From Yinghuangia sp045039925 (GTDB taxonomy: Bacteria > Actinomycetota > Actinomycetes > Streptomycetales > Streptomycetaceae): a stretch of 64,000 bases of DNA. This document shows positions 8,415 to 18,189 of the stretch, piece by piece (position 1 is the stretch's first letter; each line of letters opens with the position of its first letter). Under the pieces are notes generated by a model that saw nothing but the letters and a program-made list of their open reading frames with translations, was not told the origin of the DNA and made no database searches. The position numbers were made by a program, and so were the translations under genes. Location: positions 8,556,001 to 8,620,000 of the forward strand of contig CP108400.1 in NCBI GenBank assembly GCA_045039925.1, read 5' to 3'.

Positions 8415-11400
8415 GCCGCACCCCGCGGCGGGCAGAGGTAGACCGCCTGGGCCACCCCGCCGGAGGCGAGTTCCGCGAGCATCGCCGCGACCCCGGCGTC
8501 CGGGGCGATCAGCGGCATGCCGAGGCGCTCGTAGTGGCGCTCCAGTTCGGCGGTGACCATGCCGCCGCCCTCGGCCGCCCACGGCCCCCAGTCGAGGCTC
8601 ACCACACGGTCGGCGACCGCGTCCGGGCCGGCCGCGTGGTGCCACATGTGGGCGAGCGCGTCCAACGCGTCGTTGGCCGCCGAGTAGTCCGCCTGCCCCC
8701 GGTTCCCGAAAACCCCGGCGACGCTGCCGAACAGCACCAGGAACTTCGGGCGCCCGCCCGCGGCATGGGAGCGCAGCGCATCGGCCAGACCGCGGGCGCC
8801 CACGACCTTGGTCGTGAAGACCCGGGCGAACGCCTCCTCCGTCTTGTCCTTCAGCAGCCGGTCGTCGAGCACCCCGGCGCCGTGCACCACGCCGTCGAGG
8901 CGGCCGTGCCGGGCGTACACGTCGTCCACGACGGCCCGCAACGCGGCGGCGTCCCGTACGTCCGCGGCGTGCACCCGGACGGACGCGGCCACCCCGGCGA
9001 GGGCGTCGAGGGTCGCCCGGACCTCGCGGCGGGACAGGATCCGCGCGGTCTCGGCCTCGATCTCGGCGGGCTTGCGCATCCCGGCGGCGACGAGTGCCGC
9101 GCGCAGCCCCGCCCGGTCGACGGCCCCGGCGGTCGCGGGGTCTTCGGGACCCGCGTCGGCGGTGCGGCCGACCAGTTCTATGTGGCAGCCGTACGCCGCC
9201 GCGAGTCCGACCGCCACGCGGGCGGTGATGCCGCGCGCACCGCCGGTCAGCAGCACCACGGAGTCGCGGGTGAGACCCGGGAGAACCGGGAGACCAGGGC
9301 GACCGGCGTTGGTGTCCCCGAGCGGGGCGGGGCGGACCTCGAGCGTGCGCCGCACCGACCCCCCGGCCCCGTCGGCCGCGATCGCCGCGTCCGCCTCCGC
9401 GGGCAGTCCGACGACGACGGGGGCGCCCGGGGCCGGCTCCTCGGCCAGCATCGCCAGCAGGTGCCCGGCGATCAGGTCGGGCTCCTCCTTGGCGTCCACG
9501 TCGACGACGCGGACCACCGCCTCCGGGTACTCGTGGGCGGCGGTGCGCCCGAACCCGGCGAGGCCGATCCCGGCGCATGCCGCGTCCGAGGCGTTGCCCT
9601 CCGCCCCGGCCCGGCCGAACGTGCCGCCCCAGCCGGTGGCCAGCAGCACATGGGTCGCGCCTCCTTCGAGGGCGTCGCGCAGCAGGGCGAAGTCGTCGAG
9701 GATGACCGGGACTTCGTCGGCTCGGAGCGCGCCGAGGTGGACGAGTGCGTCCGCGCCCGGCCCGGACAGCGCCTGTCCGGGCTCGGCGATGCGTACCGCG
9801 GCGCCGAGGCGTTCCAGCCGGTCGGCGAGGGCGAGCGCGATGCCGTGGGCGTCGGCGAGCAGGACGACGGACCGGCCGGCGACCGCGGCGGCGATGCGCT
9901 CGCCGTCGGGGGCGGGCGCGACGTAGTCGACGACCTCGACCACGTGCCGCACCGGGACACCGTCGTCCGCGCGGCTCTCCGCACCTCCCTCGGTGGGCAG
10001 GCCGCCGAAGGCCTGGGCCCGCGATCCGCTGTCGGCGGTGGTACGCGTGTCCGCGAACCAGCGACTCGTGGTGGCGGGCGCGGCGGCCGGGGCCGGCGGC
10101 GGTGCCGAGGCGGCGTGGGCGGTCACGAACGACTCATCGTGAATGGCGTGTTCACCTGGCGGGGGCTCGGCCGACCCGGTGTCCGGAGCCTCGTGGAGCG
10201 GGTGGACCGACGGCTCGGTCTCACGTGCGGCGTGCTCATGCGGCTTGTCGGCCGACGCTCCGCTTCCCTGGTGTTCCAGCAGTCCTTCGACGATCGCGCT
10301 GATGGTCTTGACCCGGGCGAGCCGCTCGACCAGCGACTCGTCGAGCATGTCGAGGCGTACCGCCAACTCGCCGATGATCTCGGTGCGTTTGATCGAGTCG
10401 ACGGAGAGGTCCGCCTCCAGGTCCAGGCCGGTGTCCAGCATGTCGCGCGGGTAGCCGGTGCGCGTGCCGATGACGTCGAGCACGGCATCCAACGCACGGT
10501 CGGCGTCCAGCGGTTCGACAGGCGCAGCGATGGCCGGGGCGGCGGCCTCGGGCACCGAAGGCATGGAAGGCATGGAAGGTATGGAAGGCACGGCTGCGGA
10601 GGCGGTCGCCGCCGAAGCCACCGTCGCGGCTGCCCCGTTCGCGGCCGTGACCGGCGCGGGCGCCGCCGCCCACGGCTGCGGTGCCGCACCCAGGAATCCC
10701 AGCAGAATGTCCCGCTGCGCGGCCACCAACTCCCGTGCCCCCGCCAGATATTCGAGAACCGCGCTCTCCCGCGGGTCCGGGGCGGCGGCCCCGCCCGCGC
10801 CTCCGGTGGCCTGCACGACCACCGGAGGCGCGACCGGTTCCGCCGGGCGGAGACCGCCCGCGACCGGATTCCCGTCCGCGGTGCGCACCAGATGGCCGTC
10901 GACCCGCCACGCGGGCAGCGGTGCCGGCCGCGTGTCGGCGGCGGTGACCCGGCCGCGGGTCAGTTCGCCGAGTGCGACAGGCACTCCGGTGACGGCCAGT
11001 TCGGCGCACGCCGCGAGCAGCCGCCGCAGCCCGGACTCGCCGGGTACGTCGCAGGCGACGGCGGTGTGCGGGCGGTCCCCGAGGATCGCCCGAACCATTC
11101 CGGTCAGGGCCCGTCCCGGGCCCGCCTCGACGAAGGTACGCGCACCCGCCGCGTACATCGCCTCGATCTGCTCCACGAACCGCACCGGCTCGGCGACCTG
11201 ACGGGCCAGCAGCGCGCGTACCCCGTCCGGGTCCGCCGGGTAGGGGGCGGCCGTGCCGTTGGCCCACACCGGGAACGCCGGTGCCGACACCGGCAACGAG
11301 GCGAGCGTGCGGCCGAGTTCGGCGGACGCGCCCGCGACGACCGCGCTGTGGAAGGCGCAGGCCACCGGCAGCCGGCGGACCTGGACCCCCTCGGCCTCCA

Positions 11401-14400
11401 GCGCGGCGACCGCCGCCTCGAGAGCCGGTGTCGGACCGGAGATCACGGTTTGCGAAGGCGTGTTCATGTTCGCGGCGACCACGCCGACGCGCGGCCCCGC
11501 GCCGTTGCCGCCGGGGGAGAGGCTGTGGTTCAGGTTGAGCAGGGTCAGCACGGGAGCCAGCCGGTCCGCGGGTGCGTTGACGGCCGCCATCGCACCCGGA
11601 TCGGCCCCGGCCGCACCGAGGATCGCCTCGGCGCGCGTCGTGGACAGCCGCAGCAGGGTCGCGCTGTCGAACGCACCCGCCGCCCACAGCGCGGCCAACT
11701 CGCCGTAGCTGTGGCCGCCCGCGAGGTCGGGCCGTACCCCGAGCCGGTCCAGCAGCCGCGTCACGGCCACCTCCGCGACCCCGAGTGCGGGCTGCGCGGT
11801 CCGCGTGTCGGTGATCCGCAGGTGCGCGGCCTCGCGTGCCGCGGTGCCGAACGCGGTCGGCGGGAACATCGCCTCGACCGTCGGCACCGGCGCCTCGGCC
11901 AGCACGTCGCGCAGCCCGGGGAACGCCACGAACAGGTCGGCGAGCATGCCCGGCCGCTGGCTGCCCTGGCCCGGGTACAGGAACGCGACGCGCCCCGGCT
12001 CGTGGTCGTCGCGGCGGCGGAACACCTCGCCCGCCGGGTCGTCCGCCCCGTCCCGGGTCCGGCCCAGCTTGACCCGCAGGTCCTCCAGGTCGGCGGCGAC
12101 CAGGGCGACCTGCACGGGCGCCCCGGCCGCCGCGACCGACTCCGCCGTGAGGGCGGCGAGCCCGCGCAGGGTACGCGGGGCACGGTCGTCCAGCAGTGCG
12201 GCCGTCGCGTCGATCGCGCGCACCGCCGCGGAGTGGTCCTCGCCCGCGAAACAGAAGAGCTCGGCGGGCCATTCGGTCATCGCGGAACCGCCGAGTACAC
12301 CTGCCTCGCACTCGTGCCCGGGGGCCGCGTGCCCGGCGAGCACCGCGTGGAAGTTCGTGCCGCCGAAGCCGAACGCGCTCACGCCCGCGCGGCGTTGCGC
12401 GGGGTCCGGCTCGGCCCACGGCCGGGCCTGGCCGTCGAAGAAGAACGGGCTGGTCCGCGCGTCCCAGGCGGCGTTCGGCTCACGTACGTGCAGCGTGGGC
12501 GGGCGTACGCCGTGGTGCAGCGCCAGCGCGGCCTTGATCAGCCCCGCGAGACCCGCCGCGCACTTGGTGTGGCCGATCTGCGATTTGACCGACCCGAGCG
12601 CGCAGCCGCCGGGCACCGCCCCGTGCTCGGTGAACACCTCGGTCAGTGTCTCGAGTTCGGCGCGGTCGCCGACGACGGTGCCGGTGCCGTGCGCCTCGAC
12701 GAGGCCGATCTCGGCGGGTGACACGCCGGCGCGCGCGTACGCCCTTTCCAACGCCCGCCGTTGCCCCTCCGGCCGCGGGGCGGTCAGCCCCAGGGACCGT
12801 CCGTCGCTGGACCCGCCGACGGCCTTGACCACCGCGTAGACGCGGTCCCCGTCGCGCTCGGCGTCCGCGAGGCGCTTCAGCACCAGGCACGCTGCGCCCT
12901 CGCCGAGGGCGATGCCGTCGGCGGACGCGTCGAAGGTCGCGCAGCGGCCCGACGGCGAAAGGGCGTGCACCGACGAGAACATGAGGTAGTCGTTGATGCC
13001 GTTGTGGGTGTCGACGCCGCCGCACAGCACGACGTCGCTGCTGCCCTGCACGAGTTCCTTGCACGCCAGGTCCAGCGCGGCCAGGGAGGCCGCGCACGCG
13101 GCGTCCACCGTGTAGTTGACCCCGCCGAGGTCGAGCCGGTTGGCGATGCGGCCCGCGATCACGTTGGCCAGCACGCCGGGGAACGAGTCCTCGGTGGGCC
13201 GGGGGAGTTGCGCGTCGAGGCCGGGCGGCAGGTCGCCGAAGTAGGCGGGGTAGAGCGAGCGGAAGCCGTACGCGCCGGCCAGGTCCGTCCCGGCCTCCGC
13301 ACCGAAGACCACCGAGGTCCGGCCGCGGTCGAACTCGCGGCCGCCGCCGTACCCGGCGTCGTCGAGCGCCCGCGACGCCACGTGCAGCGCGAGGAGTTGG
13401 GCGGGCTCGATGGCGGCGAGCGAGGCGGGCGGGATGCCGTACGCGGGTGCGTCGAACGGGATAGGCGGCACGAAGCCGCCCCACTTGGACGGCGTGCGGC
13501 CGACCGGGTCGCGTACCGCGTCGGGGTCGAAGTACAGCTCGTGGTCCCAGCGTTCGCGCGGGACCTCGGTCACGGCGTCGGCACCGAGCAGCACGTTGCG
13601 CCAGAAGGCCCCCAGGTCGGCGGCGCCCGGGAGCACGCACGCCATGCCGACGATCGCCACGTCCACCGGCTCGGCCTCGGCCACCGGTTCCTCCTCGATG
13701 ATCCCTAGCGCGGCGGCCCGCTCCGTCAGATGGGTGGTGGCGCCTTCGGTCACCTCGGCGTGCAGGTCGGCCACCGTGGTCGGGGCACAGCGCAGCGCGG
13801 CGACCTGCCCGAGCATGAACATGCCTTCGCGGCACTGGGTTTCCTCGTCGACGTCGACGAGCCCTTGCGCGCCGCGGACGACGCCCTTGCTGGCGATGCG
13901 CAGCCGGCCGAGGTTGAGCTCCTCCAACTCGGCCCACATCTCGCGGGCCGGTACGCCGCGCGCCTCCAACGCGGCCCGCGCGTCCGCGAACGCGCTCACG
14001 AAGGGGGTCCCCGCGCAGCGCGTCGCGTGGCCCGGTGCGGTCTGGAGGAGTTCGGTCGACTCGCAGGCGACGGCGGCTTCCTGGAAGCCGGGCAGGATCG
14101 CCCCGGCCGCCACCGCCTCCCGGGTGAACAGGTAGGCGGTGCCCATCAACACGCCGATGCGGGCCCCGAGTTCCACCAGCGGCGCGGCCGCGGCGGCGGC
14201 CATCGCGGCGGACCGGGCGTCGTGGATGCCGCCGGCGAAGAGCAGGTCGAGGTCCGCGGCGCCGCCGTGCCGGCGGGCGTGGGCGAGCAGCAGGTCCAAC
14301 TGGCTCTCCCACAGCGGGAAGCTGGCCCGTGGTCCGACGTGGCCGCCGCACTCCAGGCCCTCGAAGACGAAGCGGCGGGCGCCCGCGCGCAGGAACTGGT

Positions 14401-15652
14401 CCAGGAGGCCGGGCGACGGGACGTGCAGGTACGTGTGGATGCCGGCGGCCTCCAACGGCGCGGCCTGGTCGGGCCGTCCGCCGGCGATGAGGGCGAACGG
14501 CGGCCGGACCGCGGCCACCGCCGCGAGTTGCTCCTCGCGCAGCTCGGCGGGGGCGAAGCCGAGCAGGCCGACGCCCCAGCGCCGCCCGTCCAGCCGCTCG
14601 GCGGTCTCCTCCAGGAGCGCCCGGGTGGCTGCGCCGTCCATCAACGCGAGGGCGAGGAAGGGCAGTCCGCCGCCCGCGGCGACCGCGTCGGCGAACGCGG
14701 CCCGGTCGCTCACACGTGTCATCGGGCCCTGCACGACGGGCAGGTCGCCGTCCGGGCCGGGCAGCAGCGGTCGGTGCCGGACGGCGGCGGCGAGGGCGGC
14801 GGTGACGGCCGACCGGACGGCCCGTACGGTCCGTCCGGTCGTGCCGTACCGCTCGGCGAAACGTCGGGCCAGCGCTCCGTCCTGTCCCACGGGGAGCAGC
14901 TGCCGATCGAGGCCGCGCGCCCCGAACGCCGACCCGACGCCGCCGAACGCCGCCGCTGCGTCCGCAAGCTGACGCAGCGGCAGATCCGGCCGGGTGTACA
15001 CCCGGTGTCCCTCCAGGACGACGGTCTCCCCGCCGTCCATCGACCGCAATGCCGCGGCCACCGGGTCCGGCAGGCACGGTGCGGATTCCGCGAGCAGGGC
15101 GAGTTGCGTGTCGAGCACGACCCCCGCCGCGCCGCCCGCAATTGCGGCGGCGGCGGTGTGCGGGCCGATGCCGCCCTTCGCCCAGACGGGCAGCCGCAGT
15201 TCGGAGTCCGCCAGCAGGTGCTGGAGCAGCACGAAGGTGGTCAGGTCGCCGACCCGGCCGCCCGCCTCGTGGCCGACCGCGACGACGCCGTACGCGCCCT
15301 CGGCCGCCGCGGCACGGGCCTCCGCGGGGGAGGTGACCTCGACGAGGACCCGACGCCCGGGACCGGCGTCGGCCACCGCCCACGGCGACCCGTGGGCGAG
15401 GACCACCACGTCGGTGGGATCCGGGAGTTCGGTCGGCGCCACCGGGCACCCGACGGGCACCCGCACCCCGAACGACCGGTCCGGGCGGCGCACCACCTCG
15501 GCTAGTGCGGACAGCGCCTTCACGCGGTCCCGCCCGAGGTCGACGATGCCGAGCGCGCCGGCCCGGTGGGCGGCGACGGCGAGCGGTCCGTTCGGCTCCT
15601 CGAACGGTCCGATCGCGAGGACGAGGTCGCGACGCAGAGTCTCCGACGCCAT
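8411..15652 (-). CDS. PUFA-synthase-like polyketide synthase: (ER)2-KS-AT-ACP-KR
   Basis: 2413 residues from ATG 15652, which has GGAAGGAG nine bases upstream; an in-frame start at 15679 lacks one. The first about 640 residues contain two consecutive nitronate-monooxygenase-like FMN barrels, the second being the clear PfaD-type enoyl reductase (LPVVQGPMTR, EGLECGGHVGPR, LLFAGGIHD). KS has VDAACAAS (Cys about 853), EAHGTGT and IGHTKCAAG. AT has GGHSYGEL and CAFHSAVV, compatible with malonyl use. One ACP has LSVDSIKRTE (Ser about 1753). The C-terminal KR has LTGGARGIT and QADYSAAN. PUFA synthases usually carry several tandem ACPs; only one is present here. An Ala/Pro-rich linker with a Pro-Ser-Met repeat precedes the ACP. 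Confidence 0.92.
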   Translation of the reverse strand: MASETLRRDLVLAIGPFEEPNGPLAVAAHRAGALGIVDLGRDRVKALSALAEVVRRPDRSFGVRVPVGCPVAPTELPDPTDVVVLAHGSPWAVADAGPGRRVLVEVTSPAEARAAAAEGAYGVVAVGHEAGGRVGDLTTFVLLQHLLADSELRLPVWAKGGIGPHTAAAAIAGGAAGVVLDTQLALLAESAPCLPDPVAAALRSMDGGETVVLEGHRVYTRPDLPLRQLADAAAAFGGVGSAFGARGLDRQLLPVGQDGALARRFAERYGTTGRTVRAVRSAVTAALAAAVRHRPLLPGPDGDLPVVQGPMTRVSDRAAFADAVAAGGGLPFLALALMDGAATRALLEETAERLDGRRWGVGLLGFAPAELREEQLAAVAAVRPPFALIAGGRPDQAAPLEAAGIHTYLHVPSPGLLDQFLRAGARRFVFEGLECGGHVGPRASFPLWESQLDLLLAHARRHGGAADLDLLFAGGIHDARSAAMAAAAAAPLVELGARIGVLMGTAYLFTREAVAAGAILPGFQEAAVACESTELLQTAPGHATRCAGTPFVSAFADARAALEARGVPAREMWAELEELNLGRLRIASKGVVRGAQGLVDVDEETQCREGMFMLGQVAALRCAPTTVADLHAEVTEGATTHLTERAAALGIIEEEPVAEAEPVDVAIVGMACVLPGAADLGAFWRNVLLGADAVTEVPRERWDHELYFDPDAVRDPVGRTPSKWGGFVPPIPFDAPAYGIPPASLAAIEPAQLLALHVASRALDDAGYGGGREFDRGRTSVVFGAEAGTDLAGAYGFRSLYPAYFGDLPPGLDAQLPRPTEDSFPGVLANVIAGRIANRLDLGGVNYTVDAACAASLAALDLACKELVQGSSDVVLCGGVDTHNGINDYLMFSSVHALSPSGRCATFDASADGIALGEGAACLVLKRLADAERDGDRVYAVVKAVGGSSDGRSLGLTAPRPEGQRRALERAYARAGVSPAEIGLVEAHGTGTVVGDRAELETLTEVFTEHGAVPGGCALGSVKSQIGHTKCAAGLAGLIKAALALHHGVRPPTLHVREPNAAWDARTSPFFFDGQARPWAEPDPAQRRAGVSAFGFGGTNFHAVLAGHAAPGHECEAGVLGGSAMTEWPAELFCFAGEDHSAAVRAIDATAALLDDRAPRTLRGLAALTAESVAAAGAPVQVALVAADLEDLRVKLGRTRDGADDPAGEVFRRRDDHEPGRVAFLYPGQGSQRPGMLADLFVAFPGLRDVLAEAPVPTVEAMFPPTAFGTAAREAAHLRITDTRTAQPALGVAEVAVTRLLDRLGVRPDLAGGHSYGELAALWAAGAFDSATLLRLSTTRAEAILGAAGADPGAMAAVNAPADRLAPVLTLLNLNHSLSPGGNGAGPRVGVVAANMNTPSQTVISGPTPALEAAVAALEAEGVQVRRLPVACAFHSAVVAGASAELGRTLASLPVSAPAFPVWANGTAAPYPADPDGVRALLARQVAEPVRFVEQIEAMYAAGARTFVEAGPGRALTGMVRAILGDRPHTAVACDVPGESGLRRLLAACAELAVTGVPVALGELTRGRVTAADTRPAPLPAWRVDGHLVRTADGNPVAGGLRPAEPVAPPVVVQATGGAGGAAAPDPRESAVLEYLAGARELVAAQRDILLGFLGAAPQPWAAAPAPVTAANGAAATVASAATASAAVPSIPSMPSMPSVPEAAAPAIAAPVEPLDADRALDAVLDVIGTRTGYPRDMLDTGLDLEADLSVDSIKRTEIIGELAVRLDMLDESLVERLARVKTISAIVEGLLEHQGSGASADKPHEHAARETEPSVHPLHEAPDTGSAEPPPGEHAIHDESFVTAHAASAPPPAPAAAPATTSRWFADTRTTADSGSRAQAFGGLPTEGGAESRADDGVPVRHVVEVVDYVAPAPDGERIAAAVAGRSVVLLADAHGIALALADRLERLGAAVRIAEPGQALSGPGADALVHLGALRADEVPVILDDFALLRDALEGGATHVLLATGWGGTFGRAGAEGNASDAACAGIGLAGFGRTAAHEYPEAVVRVVDVDAKEEPDLIAGHLLAMLAEEPAPGAPVVVGLPAEADAAIAADGAGGSVRRTLEVRPAPLGDTNAGRPGLPVLPGLTRDSVVLLTGGARGITARVAVGLAAAYGCHIELVGRTADAGPEDPATAGAVDRAGLRAALVAAGMRKPAEIEAETARILSRREVRATLDALAGVAASVRVHAADVRDAAALRAVVDDVYARHGRLDGVVHGAGVLDDRLLKDKTEEAFARVFTTKVVGARGLADALRSHAAGGRPKFLVLFGSVAGVFGNRGQADYSAANDALDALAHMWHHAAGPDAVADRVVSLDWGPWAAEGGGMVTAELERHYERLGMPLIAPDAGVAAMLAELASGGVAQAVYLCPPRGAA

Positions 15653-16026
15653 GGGTGCGGCTCCTTCCCGGGCGTGCACGGCAGCCGTGCGCCGGGATTC
15701 GCGAATAGCGGGCGAGCCGGCGACGGCTCATGAGGAAAAACAGCGCTTAACCAAACACCTGGCACACTGAAAAAACACGGCGCGAGCGGTGGTGCGGCAT
15801 TCCTGTGCGGTGCGCCGATTAACCGGAATCGCTTTCATCGGATCGGCTCGAAGTATCGTGCGGGCGGCGTCCGGGGCTGTCAAGGGTGGTCGCCGGGCCG
15901 GCCCCCGAGGCGCCTCGTGGGCCGGGGCCGACCGTACGGCCGTTGCCGCGGTCGGACCGGTTACCCGAGTCCCACCAGGGCGTTCGTGCTGGAACGCGTT
16001 CTGACCAGGGCAAACGCGGAGCCGAC

Positions 16027-16042
16027 CATACGCAGGCGTATG
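16027..16042. promoter_or_regulatory. Inverted repeat, possible operator
   Basis: Two perfect 7-bp arms (CATACGC and GCGTATG) separated by AG. Sixteen bases of it (TACGCAGGCGTATGTC, 16029-16044) recur exactly at 33616-33631, just upstream of the secreted sugar-dehydrogenase gene. Binding protein unknown. Confidence 0.4.
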
Positions 16043-16113
16043 TCGCGAAGTTGCCGACCCTGCGCCCGCGCGCGGCCGCGACCCGCCGGATGTCGTGAAC
16101 CGCCCGGCGATCT

Positions 16114-16128
16114 ATGCATTCCAGGCAT
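16114..16128. promoter_or_regulatory. Candidate LysR-type binding site
   Basis: ATGC-ATTCCAG-GCAT fits the T-N11-A dyad typical of LysR regulators and lies about 150 bp before the divergent LysR gene in the shared PKS control region. Assigned from pattern only. Confidence 0.35.
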
Positions 16129-16275
16129 GGTTCGTTGCTCAAAAAGCTGGGCGAATAAGTCGACGGACGATTACCCGGTGTCCGTCGCGGGCCACGGTAC
16201 GGAACCGGGCGACCGTTCCGCAAATATTCGATGAATTCCGGGAAACCTGTTTGTCGGAGGGGTGGACGCGTTAAT

Positions 16276-17172
16276 GTGCGACACGTGACTCTTCAGCAGT
16301 TGCGCTACCTCATCGCGGTCGCGGACCACGGCACCATGACGGCGGCGGCCGAAGCCCTCTATGTCGCGCAGTCGGCGCTGTCCCGCGCCCTCAAGTCGCT
16401 GGAACACGAACTCGGCGGGGACCTGCTGGTCCGCGAGGGCCGGAGTGTGGGGCTCACCGCGGAAGGCAAGCGCGTCGTCCGGCTCGCCCGCACCGTCCTC
16501 GACACCGTCGGGGCGATCGAGGACGTCGGCCGCGCCGCCGAGACCGCCCGGGTCAACGGCCTGCGCATCGCCACCACGCACACCCTCGCCGTCGACCTCA
16601 CCGGCCGCATCGTCCCCGCCTTCGAGGCGGAGACCCCCGGGATCTCGGTGGACGTCGTACGCTGCCTCAGCCGCGAGGACGTCTTCGAGTCGGTCCGCAG
16701 CGGCCTGACCGCGCTCGGCCTCGTCGACGCCCCGGTACCGCAGGACCTGCGCTCGCACCGGCTCGCCGAGCACGAAGTCGTCCTGGTGTCACCGCCGGCG
16801 GAGGACCTGCCCGACCCGATGCCGTGGACGATGCTCAACGGGCTCCGCATGGCCATGCCGACGCGCGGCAGCGGACGGCGCTCCGAGATGGAGGCCATGT
16901 TCGCGACACTGTGGGTCCGCCCGGTGGCGGTCGTGGAGACCGACGACCGGGTGCACTGGATCGCCTCGGTGCTCAACGGCGAGGGCTCGATGCTGTGGTA
17001 CCGGGACATCGCCCTGGGGGTGTTCGGCGAGTCGGCGGTGATCCGCTCGTTCGACCCGCCCCTGCTGCGCGCGGTCGCGCTGGTGCACACCGCCGAGGCG
17101 ACGGGCCGGCAGGCGCGCACGTTCCTGGAGTTCGCGCAGCGCGGGGGAGTGCGCGAATCCGGCGACATCTGA
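16276..17172 (+). CDS. LysR-type transcriptional regulator, likely PKS operon regulator
   Basis: 298 residues, the family length. The N-terminal winged helix reads LQQLRYLIAVADHGTMTAAA followed by SQSAL-type recognition helix residues (AQSALSRALKSLE). The remainder is a periplasmic-binding-protein-like effector domain with the strand GLRIATTHTLA. GTG 16276 is chosen because GGAGGGG lies about 12 bases upstream; GTG 16285 (reading TLQQLRYL) is a plausible alternative. It is divergent from the PKS operon and ends in a strong terminator, so it is the only regulator obviously tied to that operon. LysR proteins usually respond to a small co-inducer; none can be deduced. Confidence 0.88.
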   Translation: MRHVTLQQLRYLIAVADHGTMTAAAEALYVAQSALSRALKSLEHELGGDLLVREGRSVGLTAEGKRVVRLARTVLDTVGAIEDVGRAAETARVNGLRIATTHTLAVDLTGRIVPAFEAETPGISVDVVRCLSREDVFESVRSGLTALGLVDAPVPQDLRSHRLAEHEVVLVSPPAEDLPDPMPWTMLNGLRMAMPTRGSGRRSEMEAMFATLWVRPVAVVETDDRVHWIASVLNGEGSMLWYRDIALGVFGESAVIRSFDPPLLRAVALVHTAEATGRQARTFLEFAQRGGVRESGDI

Positions 17173-17225
17173 GCGCGGCACGGACGGCCCGACGGCCCGG
17201 ACCGCTCGGACGACCGGGACGCAAG

Positions 17226-17268
17226 ACGCCCGGGTGGGAGGCGAAGAGGCCTCCCACCCGGGCGTTTT
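17226..17268. terminator. Intrinsic terminator between convergent genes
   Basis: Perfect 16-bp GC-rich stem (17226-17241 with 17250-17265), 8-base loop, followed by TTTT. It sits between the LysR stop and the convergent membrane-protein stop, so it can serve both. Confidence 0.85.
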
Positions 17269-17286
17269 CGTGCGATGACCGTCCGA

Positions 17287-18189
17287 CTAGCGGAACCAGC
17301 GCCGCGGGTGCCGGGCGAACAGGAAGCCGCCGACGCCGAGCAGCATCGCCACCACGCCGCCCGCGGACGTCCAGACCCACCGGCCCGTCGTCCCCGACAA
17401 CCACGCGTCGTCGCCGTCGTCGAACCCGGCGAGCGTCACCTTGCGCGTCTCGGCGACCTGGCCCGGCTGCAACGGCTGACCCGCCTGCGTCACCGGCACG
17501 AGCGGCGCCTTCAGCGCGTCGTCCTGGCCGGCGTCCGGACCCGAGTCCCCGCCGCCCTCGGCGGTCAGTTCCAGCTTGACCCCGATCTTGCGGCCGACGT
17601 CCTTCTCGTTGAACTCAAGTGCGGAGATCCGCACGTAGTACGTGCCCGGCAGCGGATCCGCCGACCACGCCTCGGACCACGGGCGGATGGTGCGCGGCCC
17701 GCAGTCGATCCGCACCTCGGTCTCGGACGGCGGCACCGACAACTGCGGACGGCCCGTCGCACACGGCTGGTGCCGCCTTATGCCGTCGAAGACGTCGACG
17801 CGCCATGTGGTCGGGGCGCTCAGGCCGCTCGGGAGCGTCAGCGTCACCTTGGCGTTGACGTCCTGCTCCGCGAGTGCGGGGAAGGACCAGTACATGTACT
17901 CGCCCACGGAGCCCGAGGTCGTGGTCGACGTGTCGGACTCCATCTTCCCGGCCGTCAGGAACGACGTGCCGGGCAGGACGTTGGTGGCGGAGGTGCTGTT
18001 GCCCGGCTTCGAGCCGGAGCCCCCCGAACCGCCGGGCGTCGGGCTGTCGGTCGCGGCCACCGCGGGCCCGCCGACCAGGGCGAACGCGGCCGCGAGGGAA
18101 GCGAGTCCCAGCGCGCGGGCGCGGCGCGGCGTACCCGACGTGGTACGTCGGGCCGCTGAGGTGGAATTGCCGGTCGTGGTACGCATCAC
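17287..18189 (-). CDS. Secreted membrane-anchored protein, partner of VWA protein
   Basis: 300 residues. An N-terminal signal peptide (ALGLASLAAAFALVGGPAVA, processed near AVAAT) is followed by a Gly/Ser linker, a beta-rich extracellular part, and a single C-terminal membrane helix (VWTSAGGVVAMLLGVGGFLF) with a short Arg-rich cytoplasmic tail. The GTG start at 18189 overlaps the stop of the von Willebrand A gene, so the two proteins are probably made together. Both share the same topology and could form a cell-surface complex. I do not recognise the extracellular domain and give no function. Confidence 0.75.
   Translation of the reverse strand: MMRTTTGNSTSAARRTTSGTPRRARALGLASLAAAFALVGGPAVAATDSPTPGGSGGSGSKPGNSTSATNVLPGTSFLTAGKMESDTSTTTSGSVGEYMYWSFPALAEQDVNAKVTLTLPSGLSAPTTWRVDVFDGIRRHQPCATGRPQLSVPPSETEVRIDCGPRTIRPWSEAWSADPLPGTYYVRISALEFNEKDVGRKIGVKLELTAEGGGDSGPDAGQDDALKAPLVPVTQAGQPLQPGQVAETRKVTLAGFDDGDDAWLSGTTGRWVWTSAGGVVAMLLGVGGFLFARHPRRWFR

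Larger units (their letters stand above)
15653..16275. other. Divergent intergenic region between PKS operon and LysR gene
   Basis: This 623-bp gap holds no convincing gene. It is less GC-rich than its flanks near 15735-15850 and 16100-16280, as expected for two promoters facing away from each other. It contains the PKS ribosome-binding site at its left edge, a CATACGC-AG-GCGTATG palindrome at 16027-16042, and an ATGC-N7-GCAT dyad at 16114-16128 of the T-N11-A type bound by LysR proteins. I could not assign confident -35/-10 pairs. Confidence 0.6.

Noticed and set aside
8315..12721. Open frame of over 1400 codons on the plus strand opposite the large synthase
   Set aside because: GC-rich genomes give long open frames on the opposite strand of real genes. 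The translation is Arg/Gly/Ala-rich without domains, while the minus strand encodes unmistakable PKS domains.
3684..15652. Enediyne PKS
   Set aside because: DH-PPTase fusion is also found in enediyne synthases, but those are single KS-AT-ACP-KR-DH-PPTase proteins with a partner thioesterase and accessory genes not seen here; the duplicated KS-AT and the PfaD-type reductase fit PUFA-like systems better.
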